Of a DNA stretch of 64,000 bases, positions 35,601 to 48,200 are shown piece after piece. Every line of letters starts with the position of its first letter. The first letter of the stretch is position 1. Source of the stretch: Haliclystus octoradiatus (Eukaryota; Cnidaria; Staurozoa; Stauromedusae; Haliclystidae); the NCBI GenBank assembly GCA_916610825.1, contig OU744448.1:4379465-4443464 (forward strand), read 5' to 3'. The notes under the pieces were generated by a model. It searched no databases. It saw nothing but the letters and a program-made list of their open reading frames with translations, and was not told the origin of the DNA. The position numbers were made by a program, and so were the translations under genes.

Positions 35601-38600
35601 GTTATTTATTGATGGGTGATTCCCCTGAAAATTTAATCAATATTTTTGTATCACAAATAACCAATGTTGTTATTTTGTCCAGGCAATGTTTCAAAAATTT
35701 CTTTGTGTTTTATGTTTTTAGTGAAACATTCTCCTTTGTCTTAACAGACATGAATGGTAAACGGCACTTTGGATACTGCAGACATATCATGGTATGAATT
35801 GCTGTGTTGTTTATCACCATCATCATTATTTATTTAAAACCCTTTAAGTTTACACAATTTTTTTCCCAAAAGGAACGATTCTTCTGCATTACATACATAT
35901 ACCATAGACTTACATAGACTGCTGACGAAAATATGCAACATGGGGAACAAAGATGGTTGGCGCAAAGGACCTATTTTAGCGCTCTTCGCATTGACATTTT
36001 CAAAATTATTTGATCTCTCCTATATACTCTTTTGTAATCTTAACTCTAACTAATATGTTCTCACTGTCGTAGAAAGATAGTTTAAATAGGATTTTGATTT
36101 CCCAGCCAGCAAAGAACGATTTCTTTGTAGGACCACAATTGTTTTCAAACAGTTATGAATAATTTAAATCACACAGAGAAACAAGGAAATTTCAAATTTA
36201 GAGAAACCATATTATTTACAATCAAATACGTTTTAAAAACGGATATTTTAACTCATAAATGATGCAATTTGAGACTGGAAGTCATAAATTACTCTCCTAT
36301 CAGAGAAAAACATGTTTCAGTTGGAAAGAAAAACTGGTCAAAACGTGGCTTGAAAAATCGCGGTTTTCGAAGAAATAGCAGTACTTACATGTTTGTTTTT
36401 GGCCATTAGCCTTCATCAGTAGGCCTACTGTTCAATGAATGAGGAACTGACTTGGCTATATAACTATTATAGGTCAATATGGGCTAGACAATTCTGTGCA
36501 AACATTCATATCACAAAAACGTATGTGCCATACCAGAGTGTTCAAACTACAGAAGTAGCAATAAAAGAAAATAAATAAAGCAAAAAATAGATAAAGTATT
36601 CAGTAATAAAAAATGGGTCTATTGAGACTTTGCAGGCATTGCAGACAAAGATCATTTCCCTTGTAAGCATCAGCGTATTGATATAAAGACAGCTCGTTTT
36701 GACAGTGAATTAATTATACAACAGTAAGTGTCTTATACTCCCTTTTCATGACAATTTTTATCTCCGGTAATCCTTCAATTTTCAAAACGTATTTCTGGAT
36801 TTCACTTTTATGATTCAAAATATCATATTTCATAAATTGTCTTGAACTCATGAATTCCATAGTGTTGTTTTGTACCCTGTAAACTATCCTCTGGTCAAAT
36901 GCTTTTTAAGGGCAAATTTGAATAAATGGAATGAGATTTGTTGGTAGCTTTGCGTTTAGATTTGCATTTACACTGAACTGGTAATAGAATGATGCAATTT
37001 TGAATACAAAGGTTTGTTTCGTTTTTTCTGTGGTAAATTCAATGCACTGATGATGTGTATGTATTATGTGCATGATGGAATGAGCAGCGAAATGTGAATT
37101 CGTAAGCGTTTATACAAGTGTTATTGCTTCACAGGAAGACTCGTTCGGACCATCAATCAAAGCAATGCCAAAAGTATTTTGTATTATTAGCTCATTGGGT
37201 CTATTCTCGCTATATTCTCAGGTATATTGAAATATTTATTTTATCTCACTATTTTCTTTGAACCCACGTATGTAAAGTGTTACTAAATTCACGCCCTTAT
37301 ATCCTCGAAGAACAACATAAATATTAGTATCAATTTTATTGGTTACTTGTTTTGATATTTCTGAATAATATCTTCTTTCCTACGGCAGCAGATCAATTTC
37401 AAAGCATTTCTAGAATCAAACACTTCCATATTTTAACACCGTCTACTGATTGTGATAATGTATGGTTAAGACTTATGATTTTAGCTTTCTTCTAATGCAA
37501 TTGAACATGTATGTAACCACCAGCTATTTTGTTGACTGCTATAAACAGGTTCTTTTTATTTATGATAGTTTTTCCATATGATACTGCTGAAGTGACCACT
37601 ATAGACAGGTGGTTGCTGTATAGAGGTTATCATGATGACAGATTTGAATATTTGTCTTTTCTCTGTGTTAGGTTCTAGATGAAGTAGAAAAGCAACAGAT
37701 GAACTCTCCTGCGACAGTTTTTTCACTATTGAAAACAGTAAGTCTAATGTAACCTTTGTTGTAGCACAGACAGAAAAGTTTTTAATACATATTTGGGTAA
37801 CTGAAGCTACATTATGAAGAATAGTGTAAAGAATTTTTCACTTTGGATGTGTATAAGTGGAGATATTTTATGCTGACTGCAGGCTATTTTTGATCATTCA
37901 CTATCTTTCAAACTCAGAACGACAGTCGGAATGATATGAAGACTAACTATAGGCAATAGATGAAGTCCGAATTGTATAAATTCATATCTCCTTTTGTGCA
38001 GAATCAAATGTTTCTAACGTAGACAGTCTATGTCATTTTTTAACAGAAAAACGCTATTTGAAGTACTAAATATCCTTGTATCTCTTTGTATATGTGTTTC
38101 TTGATAAAATGAACTCAATTTAAGCAGAAATGGTGTCCCCAAGTTTTGGGACTTTGACGATAGCTGACTTAAACGTAAGAAACTTTTGATTTCGTGCAAA
38201 GTTTTTGCGCAGAAGGAGATAGGATTTTTCAATGTTTTAAATTATTTTTAAATCATCTTGTCATTCCAACTATCGCTCCGAGTTTGGAAAAGTGATCAAA
38301 AATTTGGTATATACAACGTCACTGCTCATACGTCATGCACGTCCAAATTAAATCCTTTTCACTATTCTCCATCATTTAGCCTCAGCTACCCGAATCTGTG
38401 TTAATTTATATGTGTGTGTCATTTGCACCTTATTGCTATTGTTATTGTCATAATTATTGTTTTTTTTTATTTGTATCTTTGACAGGTTTTATCACAGCCT
38501 CTTCCTGCGCCGGTATGATTGGCGCTCACATGTTTTCTACTTATTTGCATAATTAATTTGTTCTTAATTCAATGCCACTTCATATCTTCATTGCTATTCT

Positions 38601-39234
38601 TTCTTTAGGGTGAAACACTGAAAATGCCGTTCTATTCGGTATGTTAACCAAATTATTGCTGTTTCACTTACATTTATGACCTGGGGAATTAACGAAATGT
38701 CTTATATTTATAGACTTCCCAATTGAGTTAAACTTGTTGTCTTGTCTACACATATTGCTTGGCTTGGATGGTGGTCTCCGTTTGTTTTGACTCAATAGAA
38801 TCTAATCTGTCATCACCACCAAACAAGCACCAACCAGTCACACTGCTAATCCAGTGGAAATTCCTTTAATACTTATCACTAGGTCTCTTTTGGACACAGG
38901 AAGGAGGGCAAACAATACAGAGCCATCTATTTATAAGAGTTGGGACACTTTTTCATGTGCCGCTCTCAGTTCCAATTGGACAGATGCCAGTCTCTTGATT
39001 TTATGGGAGCCATTTTCGTTTCTTCAAACCCAGGCTCGCAAAATTTGAACAAAGCGCTGAGAAATAATATCATGGATTCGAAAAACTTTTTGTTCAAGAG
39101 CAAAACCTCGTTTTCAATAGAACGAAAATGGCGATTTTTGAGCCCCAGAAGTTGTGTGTCCCAACTCTTATAAATAGATGGCTCTGAAATAATTCTTTCT
39201 TTTGAATGTTTAATGCTTAATGATTTAATTGTTT

Positions 39235-39266
<32 letters not shown>

Positions 39267-42200
39267 TTATTGAGAAGCCTTTAAGCCGTTTGGCTTTTTT
39301 TCAAAGGGCTCATACATATTAAAATTAAAATAGTTACAAACATAATTACAATATAGACAAAAACAATGGATTAGTGAATGATTAATCTTTACATGCTAGA
39401 TTTGATTTACATAATTTTTGGAAAAGCCTACTATCAGTGATATCCTTTATCGAGTTTGGCAGATCATTCCATTTGCGAGCACCAGCTGACTGAAAAGAGT
39501 GACTATGACTTGGTTGAATGTAAATATTATTGTTTGTATGGGAATAAAAACATGATATTATATCCCTTGTTTCTTTAGAGTGGTACACATGGCATGGATA
39601 CTTTGACATTGGAGCGTCCTGGTGATTCAGCAATTCATGCTCATGTAAGATCAATACCATTTTTATTTAACCTGACTACCCCTAGCCCTATGTACCCCTG
39701 TCCATGGAAGCATAGTTGTCAAATATTTTACCCAACATTGGACCATTTTTATATGATATGTTACGAGTCTAGAAGCAATCAGTATCTAATAACTTATCTA
39801 ATTAGAAACAATCAGGAACCAATCCTATTGAAAAAATCATGAAAAATGTGCATCAGAACTTAAGTCCCTTTTGTCAAAGTTGAGTTGGTCATATTAAAAC
39901 GCAAACTAATAAATTCCGTTTCAACCGATTCTCAATATTCTATTTTGATCTGATACATTTGCACATTTGCTACAAATATACCGAGTTATTTTTAGATGCC
40001 ATAAAAGAGATAAAAAAATTATTGTAAGAATTCTTATTCAAACAAAAATGATTACCATCATGTGCAGTTTCAGAGTTGAATAACTTTTTTATTTCTTTAT
40101 CATTTCTAAAATTCGGCATCTTGTGATTTTCTGATGCCTTCTTGTTTTCTCCTGACGTGCCCTCTCATGAGGCCATCATAAGCTATAACTGATACGTTTA
40201 AATATCGTAATTGATCTAGCAGATACTACACATTCAGGCAAAGAATTCCACACGGGAATTGCTCTGAAAAAGAATGAGTTTTTTATAACATTATTTACAG
40301 CAATTGCTTCAGGAGCTAGTTTGTATGAATGGCCTCTAGTGGCATATATTTTAGAGTGATTTTTGAATGGTGTTGTAGGTCCAATATCAACAAGTTTATG
40401 AATAATTTTGTAAACCATATATAAATCAGATTTCAAGCGACGGAGTTCAAGTGGTTGCATATTTAATAGATTTAGACGCTCTTTATAGGAAAAACTTTTT
40501 TTTTGGCAATTGTTTATAATATAGCGAGTACATTTTCTCTGGACTTTTTCTAAAACGTTAATATCTTTCATCAAATACGGACTCCACACGCTACAATCAG
40601 TTTCTAAAATTGGACGGACATAAATTAAGTAAGCACTAAGAAGTAAATCAATAGAACGAGATCTGAAACATTTAAAGATGAGGAATAAACGTGAATTTGC
40701 TTTAGCAGCTAAAGCTGCACAATGTTTTGAAAACTTCAAATCCGAAGAAATGACAATGCCAAGATCACGTATTGTATCCAATTCTTGAAGAATGTGTGTT
40801 GATAGTTCATAAGTACATTTAGATATGTTTTTGATATTGCCGAAAGAGATTACATTGCATTTTTCAAAAGCAATGCGCAATTGCCAAATGTCAGCCCAAG
40901 ATTGTAAGTTCTGTAAAGTTATGTGTAAGTCATTGTTGTCTATATTGGTGTCTTTGATATAGCGAGCAAGGGAAAACTTTGCATCATCTGCAAATAACTT
41001 AACGTCACAAATTCCTTCGAGACAGGAGCCGCTATCATTAATAAATAAACGATTTCTTCCCAAGAGATCAACCACAACGCAGCTTCTACTTGCATTAAAT
41101 CAATGGTACCATGATATAAATGACCATGCTCGCATCGATGCGGTATATATTGATCTCAGTAAAGCATTCGATACTGTTTCCAATCCTAAGCTTATTTCTA
41201 AACTAAAGGCATATGGTGTTCGTCATGAACTATTAGATTGGATTAATGCTTTCCTGACACAAAGATTACAACAAGTATCTGTTGCGAATAAGTTATCAAG
41301 TTTGTTACCAGTTACCAGTGGCGTTCCCCAGGGATCTGTTCTTGGCCCTTTGCTTTTTCTTTTATTTATTAACGATATCGGCTCCTGTCTCGAAGGAATT
41401 TGTGACGTTAAGTTATTTGCAGATGATGCAAAGTTTTCCCTTGCTCGTTATATCAAAGAAACCAATATAGTTAACAATGACTTACACACAACTTTACAGA
41501 ACTTATATTCTTGGGCTGACATTTGGCAATTGCGCAATGCTTTTGAAAAATGCAATGTAATCTCTTTCGGCAATATCAAAAACATATCTAAATGTACTTA
41601 TGAACTATCAACACACATTCTTCAAGAATTGGATACAATACGTGATCTTGGCATTGTCATTTCTTCGGATTTGAAGTTTTCAAAACATTGTGCAGCTTTA
41701 GCTGCTAAAGCAAATTCACGTTTATTCCTTATCTTTCAATGTTTCAGATCTCGTTCTATTGATTTACTTCTTCGTGCTTACTTAATTTATGTCCGTCCAA
41801 TTTTAGAAACTTATTGTAGCGTGTGGAGTCCGTATTTGATGAAAGATATTAACATTTTAGAAAAAGTCCAGAGAAAATTTACTCGCTATATTATAAACAA
41901 TTGCCAAAAAAAAAGTTTTTCCTATAAAGAGCGTCTAAATCTATTAAATATGAAAACACTTGAACTCCGTCGCTTGAAATCTGATTTATATATGGTTTAC
42001 AAAATTATTCATAAACTTGTTGATATTGGACCTACAACACCATTCAAAAATCACTCTAAAATATATGCCACTAGAGGCCATTCACACAAACTAGCTCCTG
42101 AAGCAATTGCTGTAAATAATGTTATAAAAAACTCATTCTTTTTCAGAGCAATTCCCGTGTGGAATTCTTTGCCTGAATGTGTAGTATCTGCTAGATCAAT

Positions 42201-45200
42201 TACAATATTTAAACGTAGTTTAGAAAAAGTTAATTTGGAAAATTTTTGTAAATATACTTAGGCTGCTTATAAGTGAAAGTACTATAAACTTTCCTTTGTT
42301 TGCCTTTCAAAATAATTGTGATAATTAACTATTACTTTTTATTTTTTGAAAAATATATCAAATATCAAATAGTAACATATGAACCAATTACTTAATAACA
42401 ATGTTAATTTTTTGAAAATTTAGGTTGATTTGAAAATACTATTTGATACGCTACCAGTATCTACGGTACGTACGCTATATAATGACAATGAAACCTTTAT
42501 ATTATTGCCTTTATATAATGTTTTGTAAGTTGTCTTACTGATTGAACATAGGGCTCAATGCTATACAGAAGAGCTTTACATAATATATATTATTTCATAT
42601 TTTATATATTATAGTGAAATGAAACCGCTCCGCTGGGTAAAATTTGAAAATAAAAAAATAGAAAATTGAATTGCTAGAGTTTAGCCCAAGTGATAAATAA
42701 ACAATAGAACTGGTGGTCAGTGGGGTGTGAAAGATATTGCATGATGAATATGAGAATGTACTTCGTTCTTTCTATGGAGCCGCAAGAGAAATCCTACGAA
42801 AAAAATACGCTTTTGACCGTCAATTGAAGGAATATAAAGATATGAACATAAAACATGGCCTATGCTGCCGCAAAAAATTATAAGATACCCTACGGATTGT
42901 ATGGATTTGATACGTTTACCATGAGAAGCGTGAATCTCGAATACAGTAGATACAAACAGACATACATCAATGTTTATATTTTTTATATTATTACAGCCTT
43001 TATATATTATTTCTTATTCGTTCTACTGTAAAGAGAACGAGCTAATATACACACACAACCAGCTATAAGAGTTAGACAAATTGATTACTATAGACAGTTG
43101 GCCTTTGAATACAGGGTTAATGTAACAATAGAAAATACAAATTTAGACTACCAAGAGCACAGATTATAACGACCAGATACGGCACTGAACGTTCGAAATT
43201 GTGATTGGTCAAATAACGGCCATCATGTTTGTTGCCCATTTTTTGACGCATTTCATCATAGTCCATTACGATTTTAGGGAACTATCGACAAAATAATACT
43301 TGAAATAATTCACTTTTGAAGCTGAATTCAGCCTTCTCAAGCTACTCAATGAGAGTGGATGGATGGTACGCTGTATGTAAAATTCAAAATCATAATTTTG
43401 ATATTAGCAAATTTATTTTAAATGCTATAAATTCAAAAGCCTAAAAAGTCTACGGTTGAAATGAAGAAAGTACGACAATATTTATAGTTTATCACATAAA
43501 TTTCATTGCAAACTGTAGAATAATATGCACTGATGCTTGGTGATATGGAATAACGCAATCACAGTCAAAGAATAGGCTATTTGGAGTGGATTATTAAGGA
43601 AATCACTGCTTACGTTTTTCCATTATTTTCGATCGAATACGATCACTCGCACTCCAAAACCACGGCATTTCAAACTCGGAAAATTTGTGTAAAGAGCCAC
43701 ATACATTCGATAAATTAATGAAATCATAATATGAAATATTATTTGCAATGTAACTGTAAATTTTATTCATCAAAATCTACTTGTATTCATAATTTATAGC
43801 CAGTTTTTCTCTTCAGTAAAATCAATGATTTTGTTCAACTTTCATAAGTCAATAAAATATTGTCTTCCAGTACACAGTATACCATTATCAAGCGACCATC
43901 TCAAAATAGATGATATACTTTCCTGTTATTTTCCTTTAGTACACATTTATCGTGTTTTTCCATTGCGATTTTTCAATGAACAATTGAATTCGAAAAACAA
44001 TGAATTCGACTTTCAGTGCCGTATCTGGTCGTTATAATCTGTGACCAAGAGTGACCACTATAAACAGGTGACCACTATATGCAGGTGACCTTTATATGCA
44101 AAGTTGATTCGATAGAAAATACAAATTTAGACTACCAAGAGTGACCGCTATAGACAGATGACCACTATATGCAGGTGACCCTTATAACGGGTTGACAGTA
44201 CTTCAAATTATTTTTCAATTGATCAAGTGAAAATCTCTATGATTTTTGTTTTTCTTCAGATTTTATCAATTATTACGAGTTTGCTGATGGAAAAACGAAT
44301 CATACTAAGTTCATCATCATTGAGGTATTAACTGTTGTTTTTGATGGTCTTCGTGTCTATTTATTAATTAGAGTATTTCCTAGTAGCTTAGAGTAGTTTG
44401 AATGCATGACAGTTATGATAATTTGGATTATCCATAGACTTACATACGTAGACTGGCTATCCCATTGCATATAAGTGACGTATTACGTCCGAAGATCGCA
44501 ATTAAACGCGTGAAACTCTGAGTAACGGAAAAAATGCTTTTGCCTCATCTTTGTTCCTTATTCTATAATGCTCTGTTTTACCCAACATTGAACACTTTCA
44601 TATTCATATCTGAGTTTACACTCGATATAATACATTTTTTAATTTATTATTCTACATTTTTATTTATACAGCAATGTTTGGGCTACTTTATTAAAATTTA
44701 ACCTGATCATCAAAAGATAATAAATGTGTTTACAGAACGATGCTGCTTCATCGAATTACTTGATATTAGTTTAACGCATTTTTAATTCTTATGTCTTATT
44801 TTAGTACTCTGTCTGCATGTTGTCATGGTTTCATTTCACTCTTATACCCTTTCGTTTGGCAGGTATTTATGTTGTCATTCATTCGTTAAATCATATATCA
44901 CTCATTTGATCTTCTTAACATTGATAATAATACTACATGGTTTTAATATACTGACGTTAACCAATAGTCTGAACCTCAGAATCAAAGCTGATTTAGTAGC
45001 CCCTTTGTATTTGGGCACTTCAGAAGTGGAAGTTATTTTTTAAACTAGCAGTACCCTGATTTTTCCTGTCATGCGTTATTGGCAGAATATATATATTTGT
45101 ATATCTATCTAAGCAGCCTCATTGTCAAGAAATTTCAATGAAATGCTCATACAAAATTTACCAAAGACTCAGATAAAGAGTTCCAGGTTCGCCGGAAAGG

Positions 45201-48200
45201 TAAAAGTAGCCACAAGCTAGGCTACTTTGCAAAATATATCAGACATGAGAATTTTCAGACTTTTAGCGGATTTCAGACTATTTTGGGCCTTGTGAAACTC
45301 TAGTTATTGCTTTTCCCCATTCAATTCCATTGAGATTTATCAAGATATTGTAGATTTCAGACTATTTTTGAAATTGCAATTCTCATGTCTGATATATACA
45401 CAATACCAAGGATCAAAGTGCTCCTACATAGGCGTTACTGCGTTGAAAATGCCACACTTGCCCTTTGCATGTTGAGGGAAAGTAGTGATGTGTATAGAAT
45501 ATATAAACCTACGTTAATTTTATTCTCGCTTTGCCTCTCCCAGGCTCTAAAATGCAGAAGTTTGCAATGGAGCAATATAATCTACCGCATTTGAAAACCT
45601 ATATTTTTACAGTTTATGATTTTCCTACTGCCTATTTAATGGCAGTAGAAGCTCTTGATAGCTTGCTGAGTGCTCTGTCTAGTCTCGGAAAAACGTCCAG
45701 AATCCAATGATCTCCAATTATGTGCATAACTTGAGGGCTTAAGTAACACTGAAACTCATTTATTGGTTTTCAAACGACGTAGACTTCATTCTTTTTTATC
45801 AATCTTTATGTTTTTATATTTCTAAGCATACATACATCCCTGTATTGCCTCGTAAATTGATCGATATCTGCTGTAGTCCAACTCCATATCTTCTTGGTGT
45901 TTTGAATGTATGTTTACCAGAACTTGAAGATTTACCCATGTCAGAGGTATGTTTGTTCAGACGTCTGTCTAACTTCTTATACAATCCAGCCTGTTATAAC
46001 AGCCACCTCTATAGAGCAGTAACCTGTCTATGATGGCCATACTAATGATGCTATATCTTCTGCTAGATAAACCCTGTATATAACAGCCTCCTTGATAACA
46101 ATTTATCTTTATCTAATGGCTGGCTATCTTTATCTAATAGCTCACTGTACATATTTTTCAAATAAAAAATTTGAAATTGTTTTGGCGTTCTTTGTGTAGC
46201 AAATATGTTAGACGAAAGAGGGACGGCACATTTCTATAAGGTGACTGTCTGTCTATTATACTGCAAATACTTCTAATACTTACTGAAGTTTCCCTCCAAA
46301 ATCAATAATATATGCAATAATTTCCTATACCAATAATTACGTATTGTTTACTGGCATCAATAACTTCTTGCACATTTTAGTATTAAGACCAATTGTATTT
46401 ATTTTCTAAACATATATTTCTAATGCCGACTAACATATGTCAAACGTCAATTCATATTTCACTGTATTTTAACCATAAAAAAGTTATCGGTATCATTTGT
46501 TTATTGATCTGAAAATACAAATTCCTCGATTTTATAAAGGAATAAAAATGACAATACCACTATGAAATGTAGTACATGAATGGAATTATCGATGGCATTT
46601 TTGTTCTCTATAGGTCACTGTTGTAAATTTGGATGACGGGAAGTTCATTGAACAGGTTAGTGCAATAAGATCACATTTAAAGGTAAATACTATCAAGAAA
46701 TTGCAGACATGAGAATTTTCAGACTTTTAGCGGATTTCAGATTATTTTGGACCTTGTGAAACACTAGTTATTGCTTTTTTCCATTGAAATCGATTAATAT
46801 TGATCAAAATATCCTAAATTTCAAACTATTTTCTAAATTTGAATTCTCATGTCTGAAATTGGCGCACAGTTTACTATAGGCTATTGATATTTGGCGCACA
46901 AGATGCACAAAGGAGAAAATAAAAAGGCATCAGAATATCACAAGCTGCAGCAGCGAGGGATTTTTGCCTTAAATTTTCCCTTGAAATGACTCAAGTGCAT
47001 CGAAATCAATTCCCCATAGGAAACTGTGTGCCAATTGCTTAGTACAAAGTTATAACTTACACAACTTTTATAAACATTTACATGATTTTTTTGTGTGTTT
47101 GAAATCTCCTGATTAAATTGGAAATTCTCATTCGTGATGTCTGACAAGCTCGAATTGAAAGATTGATTTTGTTTTCAAACCTAATTTTGCTATTGTGAGT
47201 TGCTGTCATAACTCTAAACCAATCAGATTGATCAGATCAATTTTGTGATAATTCACCTCTGTATAGCAGCCACCTGTCTATAATGATCAATTTAGTAATA
47301 TACAGAAATCATTGTTCTATACAACAACTCTGTATATAAAGATCATCTGTTTTGTTCTGTTTGATGGCTGGTTTTACTGATTTATTGTATGCATCAGTTA
47401 GTTGTCAGATAATTGTCATACAGCCAACCCTGTTATAACGGTCGCCTCTATACAGCAGCCATCTGTCTATAGTGGTCACTCTTCCAATGTCTAAATAGCA
47501 TTCTCTATTGAATCAAACCTGTATATTAAGGCCACCTGTTTATAGTGGTCAATTTATCTACCTCTCGTAGCTGGCCGTTATATACAGGTTTCACTGTAAT
47601 ACGTTTGATTTGGCTTTTCGACATTGTAATTTTAATGAAAGCATATGAGTCTCTGTAAGCAAGGTTAACAAAAGCTAGCACCAATTGATTTAAGAGCTTC
47701 ATACCCATGTCCATTTAATTGCGTAGCAGCTACATTCTGTACAGCAACCAATACGAATGAATTATAAGGAATATCTTTGTTAATAATCTGCCATGTCGTC
47801 ACTTGCTGTTGTTTTATTATTTGTATCAAATGCTTTGGAATCTGTGACAACATGTGCTGTAGCATCGACCATCACAATATTGAAGCCTCGTTTCTTCTGA
47901 GAATGTTCAACGCTATATACAAGAATTGAAGCTTTCTCACACTTGTTCCCTTTAGGAGATACAACTTTTACTGGATCTTCACACCCTTCAGATATGATAG
48001 ATACAAACGCTGAAAATAAATAAGATACAAAATATGATATCAGATCATTCTTCATTAGTAAATCCAGATGGTTTTCAATATAAAAGTGTAAATTTCACGC
48101 GCTCTATTTAATATAATAATACTTAACTTTATCCATTTTTAGGGTGACTCATACAACTATTTTCCAAAATCAATTCGTGATGAAATGGATAAAACTCTGG

